Of a stretch of DNA of 64,000 bases, positions 22,591 to 32,462 are shown in pieces. The notes under the pieces were generated by a model. That model was not told the origin of the DNA and did no database searches. It saw only the letters and a program-made list of their open reading frames with translations. The stretch's first letter is position 1, and the number at the start of each line of letters is the position of its first letter. Location of the stretch: positions 75,025,469-75,089,468 of the forward strand of contig NC_081847.1 in NCBI RefSeq assembly GCF_963259705.1, written 5' to 3'. This stretch comes from Myotis daubentonii (Eukaryota > Chordata > Mammalia > Chiroptera > Vespertilionidae). Position numbers and translations under genes: made by a program.

Positions 22591-23223
22591 AAAAAGAGTC
22601 AGTCTCTGCAGCCACTATGGAAGACAGTATGGAGTTTCCTCAAAAAACTAAAAATGGAACTCCCATTTGACCCTGTGATCCCACTTCTAGGAATATATCC
22701 CAAGAAACCAGAAACACCAATCAGAACGGATATGTGCACCCATATGTTCATAGCAGCACAATTTACCATAGCTAAGATCTGGAAACAGTCTAAGTGCCCA
22801 TCAGTAGATGAATGGATTAGAAAACTGTGGTACATCTACACGATGGAATACTATGCTGCTGTAAAAAAGAAGGAACTCTTACCATTTGCAACGGCATGAA
22901 TGGAACTGGAGAGCATTATGCTAAGTGAAATAAGCCAGTCAATGAAGGGAAAATACCACATGATCCCACTCATTCAGGGTTAATAAAGACCATTATAAAC
23001 TTATGAACAATAATAGATACAGAGGCAGAGCTGCCTCAAACTGATTGTCAAACTGCAGCAGGAAGGCCAGGGAGGGTTGGGCGGCAGGAGGGAGGGGGGT
23101 AAGAGATCAACCGAAGGACTCGTATGCATGCATATAAGCATAACCAATGGACATAAGACACTGGGGGGTAGGGGAAGCCAGGGGATTGTCAAGGGCGGGA
23201 GGAAAAAAAGGACACATATGTAA
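22591..23223 (+). mobile_element. Young bat LINE-1 3' end, left part (split by a provirus)
   Basis: The insert starts at 22607 inside the ORF2 C-terminal region: 'ggaatatatcccaagaaacc', 'gttcatagcagcacaattta', then a frame to about 22900. The G-rich 3' UTR continues to 'ggacacatatgtaa', where the provirus begins. The 16-bp target duplication aaaaagagtcagtctc is at 22591-22606 and beyond the provirus at 28658-28673. The 81-residue frame at 22654-22899 is this ORF2 remnant. Confidence 0.9.
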
Positions 23224-23645
23224 TGAAAGGGCGAGGACTACGCCCTCCACCTTGCCCCAGGGTAAGGGCTACGCCCTCTACCTTGCCCCAGGGTAAGGGC
23301 TATGCCCTCCATCTTACCTTGGCCATGTGCTCAGCAAGCTTCTTCCCGGAAAATAGTCAAGGGAAGTGCACGCCATCACTATGACCAGATCCTGTGTAAT
23401 GAGACACCGACTCGTGCCTGGCCAATCGGCAGGGCCCACAGTCCTTTCTCCTCCCCTTACCCCAACCCCCTATAAAACCTCTCTCCGCACAGAGTTCTCT
23501 CTCTCTCGGCCACTGGAGCTTACCATTGCATCGGTGAGTGTGGCAGGGGAGCCAAACCCGGGTTTGAAATGAATGACTCTTTGCTTTTGCATCGGACTGA
23601 CGGGCTCCCTGGGGGTCTTGGGAACTTTGAAATCTGGGCACAACA
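23224..23645 (+). repeat. 5' LTR (422 bp)
   Basis: It starts TG and ends CA. U3 opens with three tandem units of 31 bp (about 23235-23322, the third diverged). Promoter elements are a CCAAT box at 23422-23426 and TATAAAA at 23471-23477, so transcription should start around 23500. No canonical AATAAA is seen in the presumed R region. It differs from the 3' LTR only at 23368 (G versus A) and 23388 (G versus C). Confidence 0.95.
23235..23322 (+). promoter_or_regulatory. 31-bp tandem repeats in U3 (possible enhancer)
   Basis: Units begin at 23235, 23266 and 23297. The first two are nearly identical ('tacgccctc' then 'ccttgccccagggtaa') and the third is diverged. Repeated U3 blocks are a common enhancer arrangement in gammaretroviruses. 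A role here is inferred. The same block is in the 3' LTR at 28203-28290. Confidence 0.7.
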
Positions 23646-23647
23646 TT

Positions 23648-23665
23648 TGGGGGCTCGTCCGGGAT
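23648..23665 (+). promoter_or_regulatory. Primer-binding site, proline tRNA type
   Basis: tgggggctcgtccgggat lies two bases after the LTR end. This is the standard 18-base site complementary to the 3' end of tRNA-Pro and is typical of gammaretroviruses. Confidence 0.95.
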
Positions 23666-26540
23666 TCCCAAGACCATCGAGGGACCCCCGATCCGAAGAG
23701 TCTGACTGACCGCAGTATGTGTGTGTGTCGTTGTATGTTCTGTTCAGTGTGAGCTCGTTTCTGGAAACTGTAATTGCCTGAGGGGTCTAGGCGGACGCGC
23801 CGTGAACGACCACAGGCGGGGGAGAGTTGGAAGACGTTCCGCTCCCCAGGAGGGATGGATATGCCCCTCACCCCAGGAGGGATGGATATGCCCCTCACGA
23901 GGGATGGATATGCCCCTCGCGGAAAGCAGGTCGCTCCTGCTAGCTAGTTTGGTATAAGGCCGTTGTCTAGCTTTCGGGTTTGGCTTCCATGGAATTGGAA
24001 GCCTGTATTTTCGGGCCCTGTTCAGTGTTCTGTGTTTGTACTGGATGGATGTTATGGGATGGACTCAGACTGCACCTTTGGGTATTGTGATTGATCATTT
24101 CAAGGAGACTGGGGGAGGCTTTAGAGCTCCCTCAGGGGTTGGGAAGTTGTTAGGAATTGAATGGATTGTTTAAACTCTGAATGAATGTCTGGTGAAAGTG
24201 TGCGAGTGTGGAGGGAGGGGGATTGCCCTCCCCCCTCCTTTGTGTGGCGGTCCGGTGGCCGCCTGAGTGAGGATCTGTGGAAACAGGTCACCCCCTCTCC
24301 AAGTAAATGCGTCTGGGATTTCTGTGCACGTGTTAGGAGAAAAGCTGGCTTAAAACTAATGTGTGCACCGTCCGTTTTCGGATAGGGTTTTGGGCTAGCG
24401 TATTTAATTTGCTACCTAAGATTTTAAAAAGTTCTGCAATATAATGTTGGCCATCTATCTTTTAGGGGTTTTGGTTTGCTCTTCCCTTGTTTATTGTGAG
24501 AATGAGGAAATCATCTTTTCTGTCAGAGAACAGTTTAGACCGCCACAATGTTGAGCTGCCTGACTTGGCAGCCGCCATGTTGGCCGCATGGCATGCCGCT
24601 CCCCTGGGGGTCGCCATCTTGGAACAGTAAAGGCCCCTCCCTCTGACTTAGTTAATCACAAAAGGAATGTCTGCTCACTGAGGCAGGATGGGATTTCAGG
24701 GGTGGAGTTTTAAGGCGGAGTTTTACTAAGGAAATGCAGATGGGGCAGAAAGTGTGCCTGCCTCTCAGATTTATTTAATACTATTTTTAAGAAGATATCT
24801 TTAGTGCTTAATAAATTAGCAATCACGGTCTTAATATAATTTTAGTGATATGATAGACCAATGTTTTGAGCAGTTGGCTTTATAAGGGCCGACAATAGAG
24901 CTTGTATTTCTTAAAGGGCTTGTAGATAGAGAATTGAAAAGCTTTTACAAATTCATAAATGCATCTAGGATTTCTGTGCACATGTAAAGGAAAAGACCAG
25001 TTTAAAAACGAGTGCGCATAGTTTTGAGCTGAACTTGACCTTTTGCTGTGTACAGAATAAAAACCCGAGACTGTTTTGGCCTTAATAGTTATGGGTTCGC
25101 TTCTTGAATTCCCCAGCAGGAAAATTGTGACCATTTTGAAATTTAGCAGCTATGCCAGGATAGCAGTAATCCAATTTCTAAAGTAAAGTACAATTATTTC
25201 AGGTAGAAACTGTGGTTTAAAAGTTCTAGCTACCTGGAAAGCATGGCCTTGGTATGATGGGAGGAAAAAGAAATATTAAATGGATGGTAGACCAGTGAGC
25301 TGGGACTGGTCACTGATGGTGGATTGTGAAAAGGGCTGGACGTGGCCTAACTTCTCCTTCCTTGGTACCCCTGAAACGTCTGAGGGTACTTCTGGCCTTG
25401 GTTTTCCAATGTGTTAAATCTGTCGATTTTGTTGTTTCGCTGAAATCCTCTTGAAGGACATTGAATGGTTCTTTCCTTCCTCTTTAACTTTCGGGGGATT
25501 GTGTGAATGGATTACTGATGTAGATTATCAAGAATCTCTAAGGGACTTGTCCTTTATCTGGAGGAATGGCTCCTAGATGGTATTCACCATCTCTGGGACT
25601 TCCGGAGGGAAGTCAAAGCTCAGACTGGCTAAGGGTTCGAATCTGGCCTATCTTTTAAAAAGGTAGAAAAGAAGCATTCCTAGGCAGTTTTCTACTGCCT
25701 CTGTTCAGGGACTTGTTCTGTATCTCGACACAACTGAAACTGATTTGTTGGTATTTTGTGGTATAAATGTGGCATGCACCTCGAAGTTCTTAATGGGGAA
25801 TGTACCTAGTTATCGTGTCTATTTAGTCTTGATTTCCTTGTTCAATATGAGTACCGTTTCTATCTGGATAAGACATAGGTCAAAAGTCCTGTCCTGGGAT
25901 GTGGGAAAGGGTGGCCTCCACATCTGTTCCTGTCAGGCCCCCATCAGGGGACTTGGGCTATGTTCCTGTTATCTGCTCAAGATCCCAAGACTGTAAAAGT
26001 ACTTGTTCACTGAAAGGGTGTAAGTTGGATGTTTATTTGATGTTTGTATGTCTACTTGGCTATAATTATCTGTTCATGTAAGTGTGGAAGTATATTCTGT
26101 GCTAGGTTGGGATTTTGGAATTCTGGGGTAGATTTAAAAGGTATTTGTGGCTTTTCTAGTCTGATTGGGACATTTAAGGGTGGGGCTCACAGTTCCTCAG
26201 GGCAGAGATTCCATGGGCCCTTCCCCCTGCCTGTGCTGAATTAAATAATACAGGCCAGTGTCATTTAGCTTGCTGGTTAAAGGAAAACAATGGGCCTTAA
26301 AATCTGTAAAGGTGGGCAGGAATGAATCTGGTCAAATGTACTGCAAGGGTTTGGTACCTGTTGCTGCTGTAACTGATAAACAGGGTTACCTAGAAGCCAT
26401 CAGGACTTTGAAGTTCTCCAAGAGAGGAGGAATCTGACTTGAGACTGGCCAGGACTGGGTGGCTTTTCTTAATCTCTTTCCTTGAGAGGGCTCCAGAGGG
26501 CGGACGAGGACATTTGGCCGTGTGCCTCCACGCCATCTAC
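23666..26540 (+). other. Provirus interior, long non-coding leader-like region
   Basis: After the primer site there is a leader with 'ctagctttcgggtttggctt' (about 23967), reminiscent of gammaretroviral leaders. The rest has only short frames (up to about 98 residues) with no gag or pol motif that I can see. Two internal repeats are present: 27-bp units at 23844-23870 and 23871-23897 (identical) with a partial third to 23920, and a diverged copy of about 65 bp (24304-24369 versus 24957-25020). Confidence 0.7.
23844..23920 (+). repeat. 27-bp tandem repeat in provirus leader
   Basis: Two exact copies and one shortened copy share the core 'gagggatggatatgcccctc'. Confidence 0.95.
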
Positions 26541-26573
26541 AAGACCAGCCCAACCCCAACTCCTCATCAGCAC

Positions 26574-26712
26574 AGACCAGGAGATTGGGTCTACGTCAGA
26601 AGGCACCGCCGAGAGACACTGTGGTGCTGACGACCCCCACCGCTCTCAAGGTAGATGACGTCGCGACCTGGGTCCATCACACTCACGTCCGGTCAGTGGA
26701 TCCATCCATGAC
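26574..26712 (+). pseudogene. Integrase C-terminal fragment (pol remnant)
   Basis: In one frame, residues read GDWVYVRRHRRETL (about 26580-26621). In another frame they continue TPTALKVDDVATWVHHTHV (about 26629-26688). Both match the conserved end of gammaretroviral integrase, which binds DNA through an SH3-like fold. The two halves are in different frames and the link between them is shorter than usual, so a deletion with frameshift has broken it. No catalytic core is present upstream. Confidence 0.75.
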
Positions 26713-28176
26713 CCGGAAAGACTTCATCACCAAATGGAGCATCGATCGATCAAGATCAATGCAACCTGCTCAAGCTCAAGCTACGGCGTGCTTGACCTGC
26801 CTGATGCCGGTAACATGACTCGCGATCGCTCCTGTCACTAGGAGCCCCCACAATACTGTGATGCCTGCATCTTCATGAACATGGCTCCAAAGAGACAAGG
26901 ACAATTTATAGGATCACATGTTTGGTAGCAGAAGATTTGGCTGCCTGAAGCGGCCATGATGCCAATATTATGTTTCATTGTATTGATATGTTATATTAAC
27001 CTTTGATTCTTTTGCAGGTTTGAATGTATGTTGGCTGTCCTGAAAGGGAGCTGTGTGGGGTGACCCCCAAAAGTAAAGGGTGCCTAGCTGCCAAGAGGGC
27101 AGGTGCCCAACTGGGCAGGGAAGGGTGCCCATCAGGTTTTGGTCTCTTTTGAGAGACAGCTAACAGTTGGCAGCCTGTAATACTGTCTTGCAGGCCTGAG
27201 TCACCATGCCATGTCAGGGGTAGTAAAGCTGGAAAAAGCCTGTTTAGAATAGAAGGTCTGAGGCATGGTTATGCATAGAAAGAAGGTTTTATGCCAACAG
27301 TTACTGTTTTGTTTTAAATCCATGAAAAGGAATTAGCAAGGAAAGTCAGAAAATCTTAGAGTAGATCAATATGGTTTTCTCCTTATGTAATTCCTCTGAA
27401 ATCTGGCAATGCTAAATAAGTCATGGCAAACATCAGGCTTTGCATAGATACAATAAGACTGATTCCTAATAGTGGTTTTATTAACATAAAACTTTGACTG
27501 GAGTATCATGTTTTAAAGAGCCCTGTCCGAGCTCTAAAGACTTGAAGCCACTAAGAATGCCACGAAGAAAGCCTGGTATCCTGCTTGGGAGCCCTGAAGA
27601 TGGCTGGCACTGGAGCGTCAGGCCCATGCCCTACCATCACTGGCGGTTGGTAAGAGTAGAAGGGGAGCAGTAAAGATGCCTCTGCATCCCTGCAGAACCC
27701 CCACACACTCTGGGCCGCAACAAGTAGGAGGGCTACTGAGATGGGCCTTAAAGCCTGGAGCGTGGGCTCAGGTGGAATTGCTACAGGTGAAGGATTCACC
27801 TAACTCAGCAGATACCGCAGGCAGGCCTGATGGCAGCTGGATGGCTTGGCTTCCTGGCCCTATGGGGCACATTAAGATTCAACCATGAAATTCCAGCAAA
27901 GGTAGTCAGTTACCATTCTTGTTGTATTTATGCAAACATCAGGACAGTAAATAAATTAATCTTGATTTGGCTTTTTAATAGCCATGGAGGAATTTTAAGA
28001 AGAAAAATCCTGTTTCAATAGAAGTTGTTAAATCTAAAATGGTTTCTTTCCCTTCCACCGGGCCATTTGTTAAGCTTATAGGGATAGTTCAGTTGATAGT
28101 TCTGTGTGCCCAGTATGGGCCTCTAGCAACGGTGGAATAGAAATGCAGTCCGTCTCATGATTGAGCCGGAAGTTCC
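26713..28176 (+). other. Provirus interior 3' part, no envelope gene recognised
   Basis: Frames are short and no signal peptide, fusion segment or transmembrane unit of an envelope protein is visible. A pyrimidine-rich stretch followed by cag near 27000-27018 could be an old splice acceptor. Otherwise it is unassigned. Confidence 0.5.
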
Positions 28177-28191
28177 AAGACAAGGGGGGAA
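28177..28191 (+). promoter_or_regulatory. Polypurine tract
   Basis: aagacaaggggggaa lies directly before the TG of the 3' LTR, in the expected place for the plus-strand primer. Confidence 0.9.
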
Positions 28192-28613
28192 TGAAAGGGC
28201 GAGGACTACGCCCTCCACCTTGCCCCAGGGTAAGGGCTACGCCCTCTACCTTGCCCCAGGGTAAGGGCTATGCCCTCCATCTTACCTTGGCCATGTGCTC
28301 AGCAAGCTTCTTCCCGGAAAATAGTCAAGGGAAGTACACGCCATCACTATGACCACATCCTGTGTAATGAGACACCGACTCGTGCCTGGCCAATCGGCAG
28401 GGCCCACAGTCCTTTCTCCTCCCCTTACCCCAACCCCCTATAAAACCTCTCTCCGCACAGAGTTCTCTCTCTCTCGGCCACTGGAGCTTACCATTGCATC
28501 GGTGAGTGTGGCAGGGGAGCCAAACCCGGGTTTGAAATGAATGACTCTTTGCTTTTGCATCGGACTGACGGGCTCCCTGGGGGTCTTGGGAACTTTGAAA
28601 TCTGGGCACAACA
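28192..28613 (+). repeat. 3' LTR (422 bp)
   Basis: Same length and structure as the 5' LTR, with 420 of 422 positions identical by eye (differences at 28336 and 28356). It ends CA, followed by the duplicated tgtaa. Confidence 0.95.
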
Positions 28614-28673
28614 TGTAATACCCTTTGTAATACTTTAAGCAATAAAACAATAAAAAAAAAAAGAGTCAGTCTC
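28614..28673 (+). mobile_element. L1 3' end, right part, with A tail and target duplication
   Basis: Continues the L1 interrupted at 23223: 'taatactttaagcaataaaa' and an A tail, then the 16-bp duplication aaaaagagtcagtctc at 28658-28673. This proves that the L1 inserted first and the provirus second. Confidence 0.9.
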
Positions 28674-29244
28674 CCAAGTGAGGTCAGGGGCTGTGACTGT
28701 GCTTCTCCCAGCCCTGCAAACAATGTTTTAAATTTTACATCATTTACTCAAGCATTTCAGTCATAGCTGAGCTATGAACCCATTTTGGAAGGAAAAAGAA
28801 TACATGAATATCCAACAATCATGTATGTTTTCTCTGACACAGTGGCTGAAGCTGCTCTATCCCCAGAGAGTGAGAGCTCTGAGCTGCTAATGTAAGACCT
28901 GCTTCTGAGTCATGAACAATTATGGCCAGGCAGAAACAACCATCGCCCCATGGTTAATGAAGGAGCTCACAATCAAGATGAACACACAGACAAAACTTAC
29001 AAATCAAATTAGAAAAATCAATGTCTTGATACAGTTCCAATAAAAACAATGGGAGAATTCATATCTGAAGAAATAGAAATAATAAAAGTATTAAATAGGT
29101 GTAAATTTTTAAAAGAAATATAAGCTGAAATAACATCCATAAAACAAGAGCAGGAGATAAAAAACAAAAACAGGTAGTTACAAATCAATGTATCAAAAAA
29201 GAAAAAATAAATTATGAATGTTAGAAGTGAAAAACAATCAGTGA
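28674..29244. other. Mostly unassigned AT-rich DNA
   Basis: 28674-28985 is unique-looking. 28990-29240 is A-rich on the plus strand and may belong to an older L1, but no motif is decisive. Confidence 0.3.
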
Positions 29245-30202
29245 AGCACAGAGAACCCCAAACAAAAGGAATCCAAAGAGGACCACACCAAGACACATCA
29301 TAATTAAAATGCCAAGAGCAGCCGAAACCGGTTTGGCTTAGTGGATAGAGCGTCGGCCTGCGGACTGAAGGGTACCAGGTTCGATTCTGGTCAAGGGCAT
29401 GTACCTTGGTTGCGGGCACATCCCCAGCGGGGAGTGTGCAGGAGGCAGCTGATCGATGTCTCTCTCTCTCATCGATGTTTCTAATTCTCTCTCTCCCTTC
29501 CTCTCTGTAAAAAAATTAATAAAATATATATTTTTTTAAAAATGCCAAGAGCAAAAGACAAAGAGAGAATCCTAAAAGCAGCAAGAGAAAAACAGTTAGT
29601 TACCTTCAAGGGAGTACTCATACGATTGTCAGCTGATTTCTCAACAGAAACTATGCAGGCCAGAAGGGAGTGGCAAGAAATATTCAAAGTGATGAAAAGC
29701 AAGAACCTATAATCAAGATTACTCTACCCAGCAAAGCTATCATTTAGAATTAAAGGTCAGATAAAGAGCTTCGCAGACAAGAAAAAGCTAAAGGAGTTCA
29801 TCACCACCAGACCAGTATTATACGAAATGTTGAAGGGTATTTTTTAAGAAGAGGAAAAAGAAGAAAAATGTAAAAAATATGAACAACAAAATGGCAACAA
29901 ATACTTATCTATCAACAACTGAATCTAAAAATCAAATGAATAAGAAATCTAATGAACAGAATAAACTGGTGAATAAAATAGAATCAGGGGCATGGAAATG
30001 GAACAGACTGACAATTCTCAGAGGGAAGGGAGTGGGGATGGTGGGAAGAAATTAAAGATCTTATATGCATGTATGCATTACCTATGGAAACAGACAGCAG
30101 GGTGGTGAAGGTCTGGGGCAGGGGGGAAATCGGGTGGAGGGGCGCTATGGGGGGTGAGGGAAGAGGGACATCTGTAATAATCTCAAGAATAAAGATTTTT
30201 TT
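29245..30202 (+). mobile_element. 5'-truncated half-LINE-1 (HAL1) copy, split by a Ves SINE
   Basis: The left part (29245-29320) and right part (29539-30202) match, in order, the end of ORF1 and the 3' UTR of the full-length HAL1 just downstream. Shared landmarks are 'gagaaccccaaacaaaagga' and 'gatttctcaacagaaact', then the end of ORF1, then a G-rich 3' UTR ending 'aataaagattttttt'. ORF1 is broken by a stop after 'agcaagaacctataa' and by the SINE. The next HAL1 inserted into its tail. Confidence 0.85.
29306..29553 (+). mobile_element. Ves SINE with perfect 15-bp target duplication
   Basis: The SINE spans 29321-29538 with an intact-looking head ('ggtttggcttagtggataga', 'gcgtcggcctgcggactgaa'), 'gtgcaggaggcagctgatcg', and end 'aaattaataaaatatata'. 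aaaatgccaagagca occurs at 29306-29320 and 29539-29553. It is among the best preserved Ves copies here. Confidence 0.97.
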
Positions 30203-30219
30203 AAAAATGGCAAGACAGG

Positions 30220-30917
30220 AACCAAGATGGCGGCATAGGTTAACGCCGGAGTTTGCTGCTTTGAACAACTACTTCAAAAGTGAAACCAAAAAACGGAAGG
30301 GACATCACCCAGAACCACAGGAACGCTGGCTGAGTGGAAGTCCTACAACTAGGAGGAAAGAGAAACGCACACGGACACTCAGAGGAGGCGCAGTGCTGAA
30401 GTCAAATTCTGAGGTGCGGAGTGCGCAGAGCGGGCTGGCGGCGGAAGGCGCGGTTGTTGTTTTCAATCGGGAGGGAGTCGCAGACTCTGAGCACCAGATC
30501 CGGGCGAGTCTTTAGGGACCCAGACTCAAATGGGAGAAGCGGGACTGTCTGGCTTCGGTCAGAGCGAGTGCAGCTTTCTCTCCCAGCTTTGCAGCGGGTG
30601 CTGGGACTCAGAGAGGCAGAGCCCCTGGGGACAGGACTGAGAGCCGCCATAACTGCTCTCTCCGGCCCACCCTGTTGATCCTGTACGACCCGCCCCGCCC
30701 AAGCCCTGCACAGAGGCATTTGCCGGATAGCCTCAGGAAAAGGCTAGATTAGCACCTCCCTAGAGGACAGAAGTTCTCTCACTGCTGACACAGCTGATTC
30801 TCATAGCCACTTGGCCTGGAGGTCAAACCCTCCCTGGAATTAGCTACAACAATCAAGATTTAACTATAAGACTGCGAACAAAGACCACTAGGGGGTGCAC
30901 CAAGGAAGCATAACAAA
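30220..30917 (+). promoter_or_regulatory. HAL1 5' UTR / internal promoter with YY1-type motif
   Basis: It starts 'aaccaagatggcggcatagg', and the aagatggcggc inside is a strong match to the YY1 site. A YY1 site near the start is known to direct L1 transcription initiation. CpG-rich sequence follows (30370-30530). The 148- and 85-residue frames in this stretch are likely accidental. Confidence 0.7.
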
Positions 30918-31766
30918 ATGCGGAGACAAAGAAACAGGACAAAATTGTCAATGGAAGATATAGAGTTCAGAACCACACTTTTAAGGTCTCTCAAGAACTG
31001 TTTAGAAGCTGCCGATAAACTTAATGAGATCTACACGAAAACTAATAAGACCCTCGATCTTATATTGGGGAACCAACTAGAAATTAAGCATACACGGACT
31101 GAAATAACAAATATTATACAGACTCCCGACAGCAGACCAGAGGAGTGCAAGAATCAAGTCAATGATTTGAAATGCGAGGAAGCAAAAAACATCCAACCGG
31201 AAAAGCAAAATGAAAAAAGAATCCAAAAATACGAGGATAGTGTAAGGAGCCTCTGGGACAGCTTTAAGCGTACCAACATCAGAATTATAGGGGTGCCAGA
31301 AGATGAGAGAGAGCAAGATATTGAAAACCTATTTGAAGAAATAATGACAGAAAACTTCCCCCACCTGGTGAAAGAAATGGACTTACAGGTGCAAGAAGCT
31401 CGGAGAACCCCAAACAAAAGGAATCCAAAGAGGACCACACCAAGACACATCATAATTAAAATGCCAAGAGCAAAAGATAAAGAGAGAATCTTAAAAACAG
31501 CAAGAGAAAGAAACTCAGTTACCTACAAGGGAATACCCATACGACTGTCAGCTGATTTCTCAACAGAAACTTTGCAGGCCAGAAGCGAGTGGCAAGAAAT
31601 ATTCAAAGTGATGAATACCAAGAACCTACAACCAAGATTACTTTATCCAGCAAAGCTATCATTCAGAATTGAAGGTTAGATAAAGAGCTTCACAGATAAG
31701 GAAAAGCTAAAGGAGTTCATCACCACCAAACCAGGATTATATGAAATGCTGAAAGGTATCCTTTAA
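30918..31766 (+). pseudogene. HAL1 ORF1 (L1 ORF1p-like RNA-binding protein) with premature stop
   Basis: The frame opens at 30918 (MRRQRNRTKL), runs 253 codons to TAG at 31677-31679, then stays open 28 more codons to a natural-looking TAA at 31764-31766. L1 ORF1p forms trimers that coat L1 RNA and act as nucleic-acid chaperones. Seen here are a short N-terminal helical region (residues about 20-115, charged and coiled-coil-like), an RRM-like domain starting at NIRIIGVPEDE (about 120) with KRTTPRHIIIKM (about 171-182), and a C-terminal domain with GIPIRLSADFS (about 205-215) and PRLLYPAKLSFR (about 239-250). The full frame would be about 282 residues, shorter than human L1 ORF1p (338), with the shortening in the coiled coil. 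The stop removes the last 29 positions of the C-terminal domain, so this copy probably makes no working protein. Confidence 0.88.
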
Positions 31767-32165
31767 GAAGAGGAAGAGGAAGAAAAAGCTAAAGATACAA
31801 ATTATGAACAACAAATATGCATCTATCAACAAGTGAATCTAAGAATCAAGTGAATAAATAATCTGATGAACAGAATGAACTGGTGATTATAATAGAATCA
31901 GGGACATAGAAAGGGAATGGACTGACTATTCTTGGCGGGGGAAAGGGGTGTGGGAGATGTGGGAAGAGATTGGACAAAAATCGTGCACCTATGGATGAGG
32001 ACAGTGGGTGGGGAGTGAGGGCGGAGGGTGGGGCGGGAACTGGGAGGAGGGGAGTTATGGGGGGGAAAAAAAGAGGAACAAATGTAATAATCTGAACAAT
32101 AAAGATTTAATTTAAAAAAATAAAAATAAATAAAAAAATAAAAAAAATAAAAATGGCAAGACAGG

Positions 32166-32462
32166 TGAAAAGCCTCTGGCAACCTGTGGAATTGCTGTTA
32201 AGGCTGATAGGACTTTTAGCTTTGGGGAATATTGATGGTATAGGGCCACACTCTGTGTCTCATTTCTTTTCATTAAACTACTTCTGTGCTGAAAATAAAT
32301 AAATAAAAGACACCTCAATGAAGAAAAATGTACCTTGTTTCCTGTTCTAGAGTCTAATGAGACTCTTACAAGACTAGAAAGAGGCAAATATACACGGTGT
32401 CTTCTGACACATGGTTTTGAATGTGGTGTGCTCTTTCCAGGTTCTTTTTCATGTTTGAGTTC
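32166..32462. other. Unassigned, with a possible transcript-like 3' end
   Basis: A stretch ending 'cattaaactacttctgtgct' and then 'gaaaataaataaataaaag' resembles a 3' UTR with an A-rich tail and could be the end of an old retrocopy. No gene is recognised and no flanking duplication was found. Confidence 0.25.

Larger units (their letters stand above)
23224..28613 (+). mobile_element. Gammaretrovirus-like (class I) provirus, non-autonomous
   Basis: A complete LTR-interior-LTR structure of 5,390 bp with 5-bp duplications tgtaa on both sides (23219-23223 and 28614-28618). It has a proline-tRNA primer site, a purine tract just before the 3' LTR, and LTRs of equal length. The roughly 4.5-kb interior lacks recognisable gag, protease, reverse transcriptase or envelope. 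Only a decayed fragment of the integrase C-terminus remains near 26.57-26.71 kb. The element would have depended on proteins from another retrovirus. It sits inside the 3' UTR of the L1 at 22.6 kb. Confidence 0.92.
30203..32165 (+). mobile_element. Full-length half-LINE-1 (HAL1), 1.93 kb
   Basis: A direct repeat of 17 bases (aaaaatggcaagacagg) lies at 30203-30219 and 32149-32165. Between them is a complete element: a GC-rich 5' UTR of about 700 bp, one open frame (ORF1), a 3' UTR of about 340 bp with a G-rich part at 31930-32070, and an A-rich tail (32100-32148). There is no ORF2 and no space for one, so this is a half-L1 and not a truncated L1. HAL1 elements carry only the RNA-binding protein and need an L1 reverse transcriptase. 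HAL1 families are known in bats. Confidence 0.88.

Noticed and set aside
23470..23898. 142-residue minus frame in the LTR and leader
   Set aside because: Antisense to the provirus, built partly from the 27-bp repeats. The similar frame in the 3' LTR simply reflects LTR duplication.
26841..28176. Envelope gene in the provirus
   Set aside because: No frame longer than about 80 residues and no envelope-type hydrophobic segments were visible, so I left it as unassigned interior.
30069..30515. 148-residue plus frame
   Set aside because: It crosses the junction between two HAL1 copies and part of a 5' UTR.
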